Assembly (NCBI GenBank): GCA_041395625.1
Contig: JAWLAE010000002.1
Coordinates: 434,001-498,000 of the forward strand
Direction: 5' to 3'
Length of the DNA stretch: 64,000 bases
From: CADEED01 sp041395625
GTDB taxonomy: Bacteria > Pseudomonadota > Gammaproteobacteria > Steroidobacterales > Steroidobacteraceae
The position numbers and the translations under genes were made by a program. A model generated the notes under the pieces. The model ran no database searches, was not told the origin of the DNA, and worked only from the letters and a program-made list of their open reading frames with translations. Shown in pieces: positions 1 through 9,113 of the stretch. Each line of letters opens with the position of its first letter. The stretch's first letter is position 1.

Positions 1-402
1 CCTCGCGGGCCGGACGGCAGTCTCCATGTCATCGACTGCGAGCAGCGTGTCGTCAACGATCGTCGTAGCGGTCGCGTCGACCTCCGGAGCACTGCGCGCG
101 CTACCCGGCACGTCGACGGCGTGCTCTCGCACGACCGCCACACCCGCGCGCTTGCCCGGACCGGTCTCGGCGTCACTGTCTGCCGGCTGATCGTCGAATT
201 CGATTACCGGCAGCGCACGTCGCGCAGCGCGTGCCGGCGGCGGCGTGCGTGCCTCGAGCGGCGAACTCGATTCCGCAGCAGTGCGCGGATCGTTGCCATG
301 ACTGGTACGCGGCAAACTACCGGTACGGCGGCGTTCCCAAATCACGATTGCGCCGATCAACAAGATCCCCAGTGCGAGCAGTATCCAGCGCAGCTCAGAC
401 AT
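1..402 (-). CDS. zipA: Cell division protein ZipA, N-terminal part (cut by window start)
   Basis: Only the first 134 codons are present; the reading frame runs off the left edge. The protein starts MSELRWILLALGILLIG, a single N-terminal membrane anchor (about residues 5-23), followed by a basic stretch (WERRRTG) and a long low-complexity Pro/Ala/charged linker. This is the layout of ZipA, the inner-membrane protein that tethers FtsZ at the septum; its FtsZ-binding C-terminal domain would lie outside the window. The start lies 8 bp after the smc stop, and smc-zipA is a common gammaproteobacterial pair, so co-transcription is likely. The call rests on topology and context because the diagnostic domain is not visible. 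Confidence 0.75.
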   Translation of the reverse strand, partial: MSELRWILLALGILLIGAIVIWERRRTGSLPRTSHGNDPRTAAESSSPLEARTPPPARAARRALPVIEFDDQPADSDAETGPGKRAGVAVVREHAVDVPGSARSAPEVDATATTIVDDTLLAVDDMETAVRPAR

Positions 403-410
403 AGAGTGGA

Positions 411-3400
411 TCAGGCACTCGCCATCCGCACCGCTTCATCGACGTCGACTGCGACGAGCCGCGAGCAGCCCGGCTCGTTCATGGTCACGCCGAGCAACGA
501 CGACGCGAGCTCCATGGTGACTTTGTTGTGGGTGATGAAGATGAACTGCACGCGACTCGACATCTCGCGCACGATTTCGCAGAAGCGCCCTACGTTGTAT
601 TCATCGAGAGGCGCGTCCACCTCGTCGAGCAGACAAAAAGGCGCCGGATTGAGATCGAAGATCGAGAATACCAGCGCCACGGCGGTCAGAGCTTTCTCGC
701 CGCCCGAGAGCTGCGAAATCGAACTGTTGCGCTTGCCGGGCGGGCGTGCCATGACCGCCACGCCGGCATCGAGGATGTCGTCACCGGTCAGTTCCAGATA
801 GGCGTGTCCACCACCAAACAAGCGCGGAAACTTTTCCTTGAGACCGGCGTTGATGCGATTGAAGGTGTCTTCGAAACGCGAGCGAGTCTCTTTCTCGATC
901 TTGCGCATTGCCTGCTCGAGTGTGTCGAGCGCCGCAGTCACGTCGGCATGCTGTCGGTCGAGATACTCTTTGCGCTCGCTCGATTCCTTGAGCTCATCGA
1001 TCGCTGCGAGATTCACTTGGCCGAGCTTTTCGATGTCGGCGCGGGTGGCGAGCAGGTTTTCTTCCCAGCCCAGCACGTTGGCTTCGGGCGCCAGTCCCTG
1101 GCTGATCTCCTCCAGATTGAAGCGCGTGGCGGCAAACTGCTCCAGCAGTCCTTCGCGACGAACCCGGGATTCCTGTGCCGCGAGGCGCGCCTGCTCCATC
1201 GCCTGCCTGGCATCGTCCACTCGCTGCGTTGCTGCCAACCGCCTCTCGTCGAGTGCGCGCAACTCAGCATCTGCCTCTTCGAGCGCGCGCCGCGCGCTCG
1301 CCAGCTCAGTCTCCACCTCGAGCCTCTTCGAGAGGAAATCCGCCAGCGCATTTTGCAGCTCGACGATCGGCTGATCACCGCTCGCCAATGCCGTTTCCAG
1401 CTCGGTGCAGCGCAGGGCGCTCTGCTCGCGCTGCTCCTGCATGCGCTGCAGTCCGACGCCCATGGACGCGATACTGGAACGCCGCGACTCGATACGGATC
1501 AGCAAGTCACGCGCCGCGAGCTGCGCACTCTGCGCTTTACTGCGCTCGGCAACGACTGCCTCGCGACGTTCCTCGCGCTCCGCCTCAAGCGTCGGTCGGC
1601 GCGAGTCGAGTGCATCGACCGTCACCAACCCGCGGTCGAGCTCGGCGCGCGCACGCGCCAGCGCATCCTGGGTCGCGCCCAACTCACGCCGTTGCTCGCC
1701 GCACTCGAGCTCGAGCCGCTCGCGTCGCAGCGTCGATTCATGTGCGCGTACGCGCACGCCCTCGAGCTGGCCTAACAAATCAGCGTGTTCACGATGTGCA
1801 CCCTGGATGCGACTCTGCGTGGTGTCGCGGGCGGCTTCTGCCGCGGCCAGCTGCGCGCGCAATTCCTGCAGCTCCTGCTCGCGCGCCTGCACCTGCAACT
1901 CTGCCTGTGCGCGGTCGTGGCGCAAACGCTTGAGCCGCTGCTCGCGCTCGAGCACGCCTGCGTGCGGATCCTGTGCCCGATTGACCCGCAGCCAATCGCG
2001 GCCAACCCACTCGCCCGCAGTCGTGATCACTGACTCGCCAGCTGCCAGTCCACGACGCATCGCGAGCGCGGCGCCCAAGCTGTCAGCCACGCGCACGACG
2101 CTCAAAATGCCCACCACGGCCGCCGGACCGGTGACGCGCGCTGCCAGTGTGTCGTCGGCACCGCGCGTGGCACTGAGTTGTCCCTCGAGCATCATGACGC
2201 GACCGGCATCGAGCCGTTCGATCTGGCCGGCGACCTGATCGAGCTCCTCGACACACAGCGCTTCGAGATAGTCGCCGAGCGCGGTTTCAACTGCGCGCTC
2301 CCAACCTGCGTCGACTGTCACCTGTTCAGCGACACGCGAACGCTGATCGAGGCCGGCGGCGCTCAGCCATTCCGAGGTGCGTGCCTCGCCGCGACCCAGC
2401 GCAGCGCGCTGCAGCGCTTCGACGGAAACCGTTTCGGCACGCACCCGGTCACGCTCGACGCGCGCTGACTCGAGCTGCTTCTCGAGTGCAAACTGCGACG
2501 CGCGGAGCTGCTGTGTCCGGTCGAGGGCCTGCTTGAGCGAACGCGCCAGTTCGTCCGCCAACTCACGCGCGCTGGATTCCTGCGTCGTCAGGCCGGATAA
2601 CAGGTCGCTCGACTCTTGCGACCCGATCGTCTCACGCTCGACTTCCAGTCGGTCCAGTTGCGCTGCGATGCGCCGCAGCTGGTTCTCGAGCTGTTCGATG
2701 CGCGCCCGCTCCACCTGCGTGGTCTGATGGGCTGCACCCGCGTCGCGATTGAATTCTTCCCAGCGATGCTGCCAGTCGGCGAGCGCCTGCTCCGCCGCCG
2801 CCAGGTCTTCCTGCACCGCGGCTTCGACCGCCTGCGCAGCCTCCAGATCCGGACGCAGCGATTCCAGCTCGCTCCGCAGCTGCTCCAGCTCGCGCGTGTC
2901 GCGTTCGATATGCGAACCCAGATCGCTGACGCTTGCACGCGCCTGCGATAGCTCGTTGGCTTGCCGTTGGCGCAGCTCGCGCGTGTGCTGAATGGTCTGC
3001 TCGGTGCGCGTGATCTCAGCGCCGATTTCGTAGTAGCGGCCCTGGACGCGCGCGACCAGTTCGCCTTGCTCAGCATGAAACGTGCGCTGCGTTTCGATCG
3101 CCGCCTCTGCAGAGCGCTGATCGGCCAGCGCGCTCTGCATGGCAAGATCGCGCTCCCGCACCGTGCTGTCGTGGACTTCGACGCCGCTGTCGAGCTCCCG
3201 CAGCCGCAAGGCCAGCAATTCGGCCGTAAGCCGCCGCTCGGTTTCCTTCAGAGCCTGATAACGTCGCGCAGTGGCAGCCTGTCGCTGCAGATGCCGGATC
3301 TGCTTGTCAACCTCGTCGCGCACGTCCTGCAGACGTTCGAGATTCTCGCGAGTCTCGGCAATACGGCCTTCCGTCTCTTTGCGCCGCTCCTTGTATCGCG

Positions 3401-3911
3401 AGATGCCCGCGGCTTCCTCGACGAACATCCGCATGTCGTCTGCTTTCGCCTCGATGACGCGCGAGATCATGCCCTGTTCGATGATCGCGTAGCTGCGCGA
3501 GCCGAGACCCGTGCCGAGGAAAAGTTGCGTGATGTCCTTGCGTCGGCAGCGCGAGCCGTTCAGAAAATAGGCGGAGGTGCCGTCGCGCGACACGGTGCGC
3601 TTGAGCGAGACCTCGTTGTAGTCGGCATACGGCCCGGCGAGCTTGCCGTCGGAATTATCGAAGATCAGTTCCACGGACGCGCCGCCCACCGGCTTGCGCG
3701 TGCCGCTGCCATTGAAAATGACATCCGCCATACTGTCGCCGCGCAGATGTTTCGCAGACAATTCGCCCATCACCCAGCGCACCGCGTCGATGACATTGGA
3801 CTTGCCGCAGCCGTTCGGTCCGACCACACCCGTCAGATTGTTGGGGAACGACACCGCAGTTGGGTCGACGAACGATTTGAAACCCGCGAGCTTAATCTTG
3901 GTGAGGCGCAT
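411..3911 (-). CDS. smc: Chromosome segregation ATPase SMC
   Basis: 1166 aa, the normal size for bacterial SMC. The N-terminal ATPase half has Walker A GPNGCGKS at residues 31-38. Long coiled coils rich in Glu, Arg, Leu and Gln flank a hinge at roughly residues 515-660. The C-terminal half carries the ABC signature QLSGGEKALTAVAL and Walker B CLLDEVDAPLDE near residue 1090. The protein compacts and segregates chromosomes as an ATP-dependent dimer. Gammaproteobacteria either have this SMC or use MukB, so its presence argues against an enterobacterial or Vibrio-type host. It is divergent from queF with a 103-bp gap that should hold both promoters. Confidence 0.97.
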   Translation of the reverse strand: MRLTKIKLAGFKSFVDPTAVSFPNNLTGVVGPNGCGKSNVIDAVRWVMGELSAKHLRGDSMADVIFNGSGTRKPVGGASVELIFDNSDGKLAGPYADYNEVSLKRTVSRDGTSAYFLNGSRCRRKDITQLFLGTGLGSRSYAIIEQGMISRVIEAKADDMRMFVEEAAGISRYKERRKETEGRIAETRENLERLQDVRDEVDKQIRHLQRQAATARRYQALKETERRLTAELLALRLRELDSGVEVHDSTVRERDLAMQSALADQRSAEAAIETQRTFHAEQGELVARVQGRYYEIGAEITRTEQTIQHTRELRQRQANELSQARASVSDLGSHIERDTRELEQLRSELESLRPDLEAAQAVEAAVQEDLAAAEQALADWQHRWEEFNRDAGAAHQTTQVERARIEQLENQLRRIAAQLDRLEVERETIGSQESSDLLSGLTTQESSARELADELARSLKQALDRTQQLRASQFALEKQLESARVERDRVRAETVSVEALQRAALGRGEARTSEWLSAAGLDQRSRVAEQVTVDAGWERAVETALGDYLEALCVEELDQVAGQIERLDAGRVMMLEGQLSATRGADDTLAARVTGPAAVVGILSVVRVADSLGAALAMRRGLAAGESVITTAGEWVGRDWLRVNRAQDPHAGVLEREQRLKRLRHDRAQAELQVQAREQELQELRAQLAAAEAARDTTQSRIQGAHREHADLLGQLEGVRVRAHESTLRRERLELECGEQRRELGATQDALARARAELDRGLVTVDALDSRRPTLEAEREERREAVVAERSKAQSAQLAARDLLIRIESRRSSIASMGVGLQRMQEQREQSALRCTELETALASGDQPIVELQNALADFLSKRLEVETELASARRALEEADAELRALDERRLAATQRVDDARQAMEQARLAAQESRVRREGLLEQFAATRFNLEEISQGLAPEANVLGWEENLLATRADIEKLGQVNLAAIDELKESSERKEYLDRQHADVTAALDTLEQAMRKIEKETRSRFEDTFNRINAGLKEKFPRLFGGGHAYLELTGDDILDAGVAVMARPPGKRNSSISQLSGGEKALTAVALVFSIFDLNPAPFCLLDEVDAPLDEYNVGRFCEIVREMSSRVQFIFITHNKVTMELASSLLGVTMNEPGCSRLVAVDVDEAVRMASA

Positions 3912-4014
3912 CGATATTCCAACTGCAATCGGGACGGTTCGGTCGGGCGCGTACTCGCGCGGGCGCTAGTGTAGAGTAAACGGTCGAACCTTTCGATGCA
4001 CTCGAACACGCGCC

Positions 4015-4404
4015 ATGACGACCCAAGCCACCACGACCATCGAGACTTTTGCGAATCCCAACGTTGCAGTGGATTACACGATCCGCATGACAATGCCGGA
4101 GTTCACCTGCCTGTGCCCGAAGACCGGTCAGCCTGACTTCGCGACGTTCGAGCTCGAATTCGTCCCTGACAAACTCTGCATAGAATTGAAATCGCTGAAG
4201 CTGTATCTTTGGTCGTTCCGCGAGCGCGGCGCTTTTCACGAAGCAGTGACCAATGAGATTGCCGATGCGCTGGCCCAGGCCTGCCAGCCGCGGTTCCTGC
4301 GCCTCTGCGGCACTTTCAATGTACGTGGCGGTATCTATACCACGGTGGTCGTCGAGCGGCGGCAGCCGGGTTGGGTCGCACCCGTTGCAGTGGCCTTGCC
4401 CTGA
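4015..4404 (+). CDS. queF: NADPH-dependent 7-cyano-7-deazaguanine reductase, short (unimodular) QueF
   Basis: 129 aa. Reduces preQ0 to preQ1 in the queuosine tRNA modification pathway. The substrate-binding QueF motif ELKSLKLYLWSFRERGAFHE is clear, and the catalytic Cys lies in FTCLCPKTGQPDFA, with the Asp just after it. The length matches the short single-domain family, not the tandem-domain form of E. coli. The start follows a 103-bp gap from smc; no strong Shine-Dalgarno sequence was seen. The next gene, dksA, has its own promoter, so queF is probably monocistronic. Confidence 0.92.
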   Translation: MTTQATTTIETFANPNVAVDYTIRMTMPEFTCLCPKTGQPDFATFELEFVPDKLCIELKSLKLYLWSFRERGAFHEAVTNEIADALAQACQPRFLRLCGTFNVRGGIYTTVVVERRQPGWVAPVAVALP

Positions 4405-4471
4405 GCCAAACGCAAGCGTCGCCACTCGCCGACAGGGTAAACAGCCGTAAGCTGAACGCTGACGCCAGCGC

Positions 4472-4499
4472 TGGACGTGCGACGTTGCGCCGGTATAAT
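4472..4499 (+). promoter_or_regulatory. sigma70-type promoter of dksA
   Basis: A perfect -10 TATAAT at 4494-4499 lies 16 bp after TGGACG (4472-4477, 4 of 6 matches to TTGACA). It is 41 bp upstream of the dksA ATG. The leader contains a small CCGG/CCGG hairpin and the strong ribosome site AGGAGG. Confidence 0.6.
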
Positions 4500-4540
4500 C
4501 GCGCGTCCTTTTAGCCGGTCCTGCCGGCGCAGGAGGCCAG

Positions 4541-5356
4541 ATGGCAACCAAGAAAGCCGCGAAACCTGTCAGGTCCGCCGCGAAATCAAAGACCAGGAAG
4601 GTTGAGAGGAAGGCTGTGCCCGCAAAATCCGCTGCTCGCAAATCGAGCGCCAAGAAAACCCCCGCTACGAAGCGCTCGCCAGTACGTAAGGCTGCCGCAG
4701 CCGCAAAGTCTCCGCGTGCACCCGTCAAGTCGACCGAGAGCGTCGCGGACAAGCCAGTCGTTACGACGGCCAAACCGTCGAGCCCACCCCAGCGGTCGTC
4801 GTCGGGCAATGGCGGTGTGGTCGCAGTCGGCGTCGTTACTCGCCCCAATTCGGCAGCCGCGCGGCACAACCTGGCCGTGCAGAATCAGGATGCCGACGAC
4901 GGCGACGATACCGGTAGTCTGCTGGCCGGCCCAAGGAACGTGCAGCCGTACATCGCCAAGCGTGGCGAGCAGTACATGAGCAAGGAGCAGCTGGACCACT
5001 TCCGCACGATCCTGACCAGCTGGAAGCGTGATCTGATGGAAGAAGTCGATCGCACTGTCTCGCACATGAAAGACGAAGCCGCCAATTTTCCGGACCCGAA
5101 CGATCGCGCGACTCAGGAAGAGGAATTTAGCCTCGAGTTGCGCACCCGCGATCGCGAACGCAAGCTGATCCGCAAGATCGACGAAGCGCTGAAGCGTATC
5201 GACGACGGCTCGTACGGCTATTGCCTCGAGACTGGTGAGGAAATCGGCGTCAAGCGGCTCGAGGCCCGGCCGGTAGCCACGCTCAGCATCGAAGCCCAGG
5301 AGCGCCGCGAGCGCCGCGAGCGCCAGTACGGCGATCGCGACGATCGTTACCGCTAG
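4541..5356 (+). CDS. dksA: RNA polymerase-binding transcription factor DksA with long basic N-terminal extension
   Basis: 271 aa against about 150 for E. coli DksA. The first 145 residues are a Lys/Ala/Ser/Pro-rich, histone-H1-like tail, then low-complexity sequence; the DksA body begins near MSKEQLDHF (residue 146). The coiled-coil tip motif DPNDRA, needed to modulate RNA polymerase with ppGpp, is intact, as is EEEFSLELRTRDRERKLI. The zinc finger is degenerate: GYCLETGEEIG and ATLSIEAQ keep only the first of four Cys, as in alphaproteobacterial and Zn-independent DksA forms. The long start is favoured because AGGAGG lies 6 bp before ATG 4541 and a TATAAT box precedes it; an internal start at 4976 would give a normal-sized DksA. 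The gluQ-like gene follows almost directly. Confidence 0.93.
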   Translation: MATKKAAKPVRSAAKSKTRKVERKAVPAKSAARKSSAKKTPATKRSPVRKAAAAAKSPRAPVKSTESVADKPVVTTAKPSSPPQRSSSGNGGVVAVGVVTRPNSAAARHNLAVQNQDADDGDDTGSLLAGPRNVQPYIAKRGEQYMSKEQLDHFRTILTSWKRDLMEEVDRTVSHMKDEAANFPDPNDRATQEEEFSLELRTRDRERKLIRKIDEALKRIDDGSYGYCLETGEEIGVKRLEARPVATLSIEAQERRERRERQYGDRDDRYR

Positions 5357-5378
5357 ACCTGTTCCCGCGCCGGTTTCG

Positions 5379-6260
5379 ATCGGGCGGTTCGCGCCCTCGC
5401 CGACCGGCCCATTGCATCTCGGCTCGCTGGTCGCGGCTGTCGGCAGTTCTCTCGACGCAGCCGCGCGCGGCGCTCGCTGGCTCGTCAGGATCGAAGACCT
5501 TGATACGACACGTGTCATTCCTGGGTGCGCTGCCACCATGCTGGCAACGCTCGCTGCTTTCGGCTTCGAGTGGGATGGCGAGGTCCTGTATCAGAGTGAC
5601 CGTCTCGACGCCTATCGCCATACGCTCGCCCAGCTGCGCGCCGAACAGCGCACGTTCGAATGCAGCTGCTCACGCAAGACCTTGGCCGAAACCGATACCC
5701 AGCGCTATCCAGGCACCTGCCGCAATGGGCCAACCGCCCCAGGCGTGACGGCCACCCGCCTGCGGGCCGACGATACTGCAGTCGTCGCTTTCCACGACTT
5801 TTTCCAGGGCCAGCAGCGCATCGCGCTACGCGACCTCGGAGACGTAATCGTTAGGCGCCGCGATGACGTACCGAGCTACCAACTGGCGGTGGTCGTGGAT
5901 GATGCCTGGCAAGGAATCACGCATGTCGTACGAGGACATGACCTGCTGTCGAGCACACCCTGGCAGATCTGGCTGCAGCGCAGCCTGCGTTTGCCGCAGC
6001 TGCACTATGGCCATCTGCCCCTCGTACTCGAGGCGGATGGCGCCAAGCTGGCGAAATCGCGGCATGCCATCGCGCTGGACGTTGCCCACGCGCCGGCGCT
6101 GCTGCACGAGGCGTTGCGTCTGCTCGCCCAGCAACCGCCGGCCGAATTGCGGCGCGCCAGTATCGCGGAGATCTGGCAGTGGGCCAGAGCACACTGGCAA
6201 CCGGCGCGCATTCAGGGCCGCGCTGCCGTCTACCTGTCACCACACAGCGACAGTTTTTAG
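5379..6260 (+). CDS. gluQ: Glutamyl-Q tRNA(Asp) synthetase (GluQ-RS)
   Basis: Truncated GluRS paralogue that glutamylates queuosine in tRNA(Asp). Visible family features are IGRFAPSPTGPLHLGSLVAA (the class I HIGH-like region), RWLVRIEDLDTTRVIPG, the Cys/His set CSCSRKTLAETDTQRYPGTC, YQLAVVVDDAWQGITHVVRG and the KMSKS-like GAKLAKSRHA. The frame is open from 5277, but no ATG, GTG or TTG occurs before TTG 5412, which lies inside the active-site motif. The coordinates here start at ATC 5379 to include the conserved N-terminus; the true start is unresolved. The gene follows dksA by about 20 bp, a common pairing, and pairs functionally with queF nearby. Confidence 0.85.
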   Translation: MGRFAPSPTGPLHLGSLVAAVGSSLDAAARGARWLVRIEDLDTTRVIPGCAATMLATLAAFGFEWDGEVLYQSDRLDAYRHTLAQLRAEQRTFECSCSRKTLAETDTQRYPGTCRNGPTAPGVTATRLRADDTAVVAFHDFFQGQQRIALRDLGDVIVRRRDDVPSYQLAVVVDDAWQGITHVVRGHDLLSSTPWQIWLQRSLRLPQLHYGHLPLVLEADGAKLAKSRHAIALDVAHAPALLHEALRLLAQQPPAELRRASIAEIWQWARAHWQPARIQGRAAVYLSPHSDSF

Positions 6261-6355
6261 GCGGCTCGCAACATATCTGTACGCGGCTTTGCGCGAATGT
6301 ACTATCGTTGCTGTTCGTCGAGCGGAACTGACCGCAGCAACCATCAGGGTGATCC

Positions 6356-6895
6356 ATGAGCGACCCGCGCATCATCAAGAAGTACCCCAATCGCAGACTC
6401 TACGATACGGTCGAAAGTCGTTACATCACCCTGGCCGACGTACGCAAGTTGGTAGTCGAACGCATCGAGTTCATGGTCGTGGACAAGAAAACCCAGCAGG
6501 ACATCACGCGCACGATTCTGCTGCAGGTGATTGCCGAGCAGGAAAATGGTGTCGGCCCGGTGATGAGTCGCGACTTCCTCGCGCAGATCATTCGCTCCTA
6601 TGGCGGCGCCACCCAGGGCGTCCTCGGCAGCTATCTCGAGCAGAGCCTCAAGCTGTTTGCCGCACAGCAACGGGATCTGCGCGACCGGGTACGCAATGTG
6701 GTGGAAATCGATCCGGTCGACACCATTGCCGGCGTCGCGCAGCGCAACTACCAGCGCTGGCGGTTGGTGCAGGATGAAATTCTGCGCACGCTGATGAACG
6801 CCAATGCTGCTGGCGGTCGCGTGTCGGGCGAGGACAAAGCACCGGACAGCCCCATTCTAGCGGACGACGAACAACGTTCCAGCAACGTCGCCTGA
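6356..6895 (+). CDS. phaR: Polyhydroxyalkanoate synthesis regulator PhaR-type
   Basis: 179 aa. Starts with the hallmark PHB/PHA accumulation regulator DNA-binding domain (RIIKKYPNRRLYDT, then YITLADVRKLV and QDITR), followed by a PHB_acc segment (FLAQIIRSYGGATQGVLGSYLEQSLKLF). Characterised relatives repress phasin genes and bind PHA granules. No pha genes lie in the window, apart from a PHB-depolymerase-like lipoprotein near 46 kb. The start is 95 bp after gluQ. It converges with pnp across a 24-bp gap holding a hairpin that overlaps the phaR stop codon. Confidence 0.93.
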   Translation: MSDPRIIKKYPNRRLYDTVESRYITLADVRKLVVERIEFMVVDKKTQQDITRTILLQVIAEQENGVGPVMSRDFLAQIIRSYGGATQGVLGSYLEQSLKLFAAQQRDLRDRVRNVVEIDPVDTIAGVAQRNYQRWRLVQDEILRTLMNANAAGGRVSGEDKAPDSPILADDEQRSSNVA

Positions 6896-6910
6896 CACCA
6901 GGCGGCGTTT
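6884..6910. terminator. Hairpin between convergent phaR and pnp
   Basis: AACGTCGCCTG (6884-6894) pairs with CAGGCGGCGTT (6899-6909) around a 4-nt loop, with one G-U pair, and is followed by T on the plus strand. The phaR stop TGA is inside it. It probably ends transcription from both sides, although the T tract is weak. Confidence 0.5.
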
Positions 6911-6919
6911 GCCCGCGTA

Positions 6920-9004
6920 CTATTCGTCCACGCCCCGCATCGATAGGCGGACGCGGCCCTGGCGGTCGACCTCGAGTACCTTGACCCGCACCACATCGCC
7001 CTCGTTCAGCTTGTCGGACACGCGCTCGACGCGCTCCTCGCTGATCTGGGAGATATGCACGAGACCATCCCGGCCAGGCAGAATAGTGACGAACGCGCCG
7101 AAATCCATCAGGCGTGCCACCTTGCCCTCGTAGACCCGACCGACTTCGACGTCGGCTGTGATCAGCTCGATACGTGCCTGGGCTTCGCGGCCCGCGGCGC
7201 CGGAGACGCTCGCAATCCGCACCGTACCGTCATTGTCGATATCGATCGTCGTGCCCGTCTCTTCGGTAATCTGGCGGATCACCGCTCCGCCCTTGCCGAT
7301 CACATCGCGAATCTTCTCCGGATCGATCTTCAGCGTAATGATCGAGGGCGCCCAGTCGGACATCTTCTCGCGCGTGCTCGGCAGCACCTTGTTCATTTCG
7401 CCGAGGATGTGCAGTCGACCCGTGCGCGCCTGCGCGAGCGCCACCTTCATGATCTCGGGCGAAATGCCCTCGACCTTGATGTCCATCTGCAGCGCTGTCA
7501 CGCCATCCTGCGTACCGGCAACCTTGAAGTCCATGTCGCCCAAGTGATCTTCGTCGCCGAGGATGTCGGTGATCACCTTGAAGCGCTCGCCTTCGAGCAC
7601 CAGGCCCATGGCGACACCGGCGACCGGCGCCTTCAAAGGCACGCCCGCGTCCATCATGGAGAGCGAGGCACCGCAAACGGAGGCCATCGACGAGGAACCG
7701 TTCGACTCCAGGATCTCAGAGACGACGCGGATGACGTAAGGGAATTTCTCCATGTCGGGCATCACGGCCAGCACGCCACGGCGCGCCAGATTGCCGTGAC
7801 CGATTTCGCGACGCTTGGGCGAACCCATCATCCCCGTCTCGCCGACCGAGAAGGGAGGAAAGTTGTAGTGGAACATGAACGGCTCGCGGCGCTCGCCTTC
7901 CAGCGCGTCGATCATTTGCGCATCGCGGCCCGTACCGAGGGTCGTCACGACCAGCGCCTGCGTCTCGCCGCGGGTGAACAGCGCCGAACCGTGGGTACGT
8001 GGCAGCACGCCCGCCTTGATGGTAATCGGCCGCACTGTCACGGCGTCGCGGCCGTCGATCCGGGGCTCACCATTCAGGATGCGCTGCCGCACGATGTTGC
8101 TCTCGAGCTTGTGCAACGCGGTGTCGACGTCGTCCTCGGTGAACTTGGGCGCATCCCCGGAGGCCAGCGTCGCAATGGCAGCCGCCTTGATTTCAGCAAC
8201 CCGCTCGTAGCGCTTTTGCTTCTCGGTGATTTTGTACGCAGCCTCGAGATCGGCGCGGGACTGGGTCGCTATGGCCTTGTCCAGCTCGGCACTGGTTGCC
8301 GACGGCGCAAACTGCCAGCGCGGCTTGCCAGCGGCCTTCACCATCTCGTTGATCGCGCGGATCGCCACTTGCATCTGCTCGTGACCAAACACCACCGCGC
8401 CGAGCATCACCTCTTCACTGAGACCGCTCGCCTCCGACTCGACCATCAGCACGGACTTCTCGGTGCCGGCGACGATCAGATGCAGCTGCGACGCCTTCAG
8501 CTCGGTTGCCGCTGGATTCAACAAATACTTGCCATCCTTGTAGCCGACACGCGCGGCGCCGATCGGACCACTGAACGGCACGCCGGACAGCGCCAAGGCA
8601 GCCGAGGCACCCAGCAGTGCCGGAATGTCGGCATCGATTTCCGGATCCAGCGAGACCACGGTGGCTACCACCTGGATGTCGTTGTAGAAGCCGTCAGGGA
8701 ACAACGGCCGTATCGGCCGATCTATCAGGCGCGAATTGAGGGTTTCCTTCTCCGATGGGCGGCCTTCGCGCTTGAAGAAGCCGCCGGGGATACGACCAGC
8801 GGCGTAAGTCTTCTCGATGTAATTGACGGTCAGCGGAAAGAAGTCGCGCCCCGGGGTCGGCTCCTTTCTCGCGACAGCGGTCACGAGAACGACGGTATCG
8901 CCCATCGTTACGTATACGGACGCGTCGGCCTGGCGCGCGAGCTCGCCCGTTTCGAGCGTTACGGTCTGGGCGCCAAAGGCGAATGAAGTTTTGTATGCGG
9001 TCAC
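6920..9004 (-). CDS. pnp: Polyribonucleotide nucleotidyltransferase (PNPase)
   Basis: 694 aa, normal length. Phosphorolytic 3'-5' exoribonuclease of the RNA degradosome. Order seen: first RNase PH domain, linker, second RNase PH domain with the conserved region around FMFHYNFPPFSVGETG, KH domain (IRDVIGKGGAVIRQITEETG) and C-terminal S1 domain (GRVYEGKVARLMDFGAFV...GLVHISQI). The start is GTG with the ribosome site GGGAG 7 bp upstream. It lies downstream of rpsO, separated by a strong hairpin at 9075-9096 that probably attenuates read-through and may serve RNase III control, as described for rpsO-pnp in E. coli. Confidence 0.98.
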   Translation of the reverse strand: MTAYKTSFAFGAQTVTLETGELARQADASVYVTMGDTVVLVTAVARKEPTPGRDFFPLTVNYIEKTYAAGRIPGGFFKREGRPSEKETLNSRLIDRPIRPLFPDGFYNDIQVVATVVSLDPEIDADIPALLGASAALALSGVPFSGPIGAARVGYKDGKYLLNPAATELKASQLHLIVAGTEKSVLMVESEASGLSEEVMLGAVVFGHEQMQVAIRAINEMVKAAGKPRWQFAPSATSAELDKAIATQSRADLEAAYKITEKQKRYERVAEIKAAAIATLASGDAPKFTEDDVDTALHKLESNIVRQRILNGEPRIDGRDAVTVRPITIKAGVLPRTHGSALFTRGETQALVVTTLGTGRDAQMIDALEGERREPFMFHYNFPPFSVGETGMMGSPKRREIGHGNLARRGVLAVMPDMEKFPYVIRVVSEILESNGSSSMASVCGASLSMMDAGVPLKAPVAGVAMGLVLEGERFKVITDILGDEDHLGDMDFKVAGTQDGVTALQMDIKVEGISPEIMKVALAQARTGRLHILGEMNKVLPSTREKMSDWAPSIITLKIDPEKIRDVIGKGGAVIRQITEETGTTIDIDNDGTVRIASVSGAAGREAQARIELITADVEVGRVYEGKVARLMDFGAFVTILPGRDGLVHISQISEERVERVSDKLNEGDVVRVKVLEVDRQGRVRLSMRGVDE

Positions 9005-9074
9005 GATGGACTCCCTATCGAGGCCCCATGCCCCGAGTCCTGCTAAGAACGATTGTTAGTAATGGAATGCACAA

Positions 9075-9096
9075 GGGCCGCGAATAAACGCGGCCC
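9075..9096 (-). terminator. rpsO-pnp intergenic hairpin
   Basis: GGGCCGCG / CGCGGCCC with a 6-nt loop (perfect 8-bp stem) lies 17 bp after the rpsO stop, followed on the minus strand by TTGT. It is in the position of the rpsO terminator/RNase III site of other gammaproteobacteria. Confidence 0.6.
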
Positions 9097-9113
9097 GTGC
9101 GTGAAAACTTGGA

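Noticed and set aside
3892..4869. Long minus-strand frame opposite queF and dksA
   Set aside because: Shadow of two well-supported plus-strand genes; no homology or ribosome site.
7055..8986. 643-codon plus-strand frame opposite pnp
   Set aside because: His/Arg-rich translation typical of the reverse strand of a high-GC gene; pnp is unambiguous.
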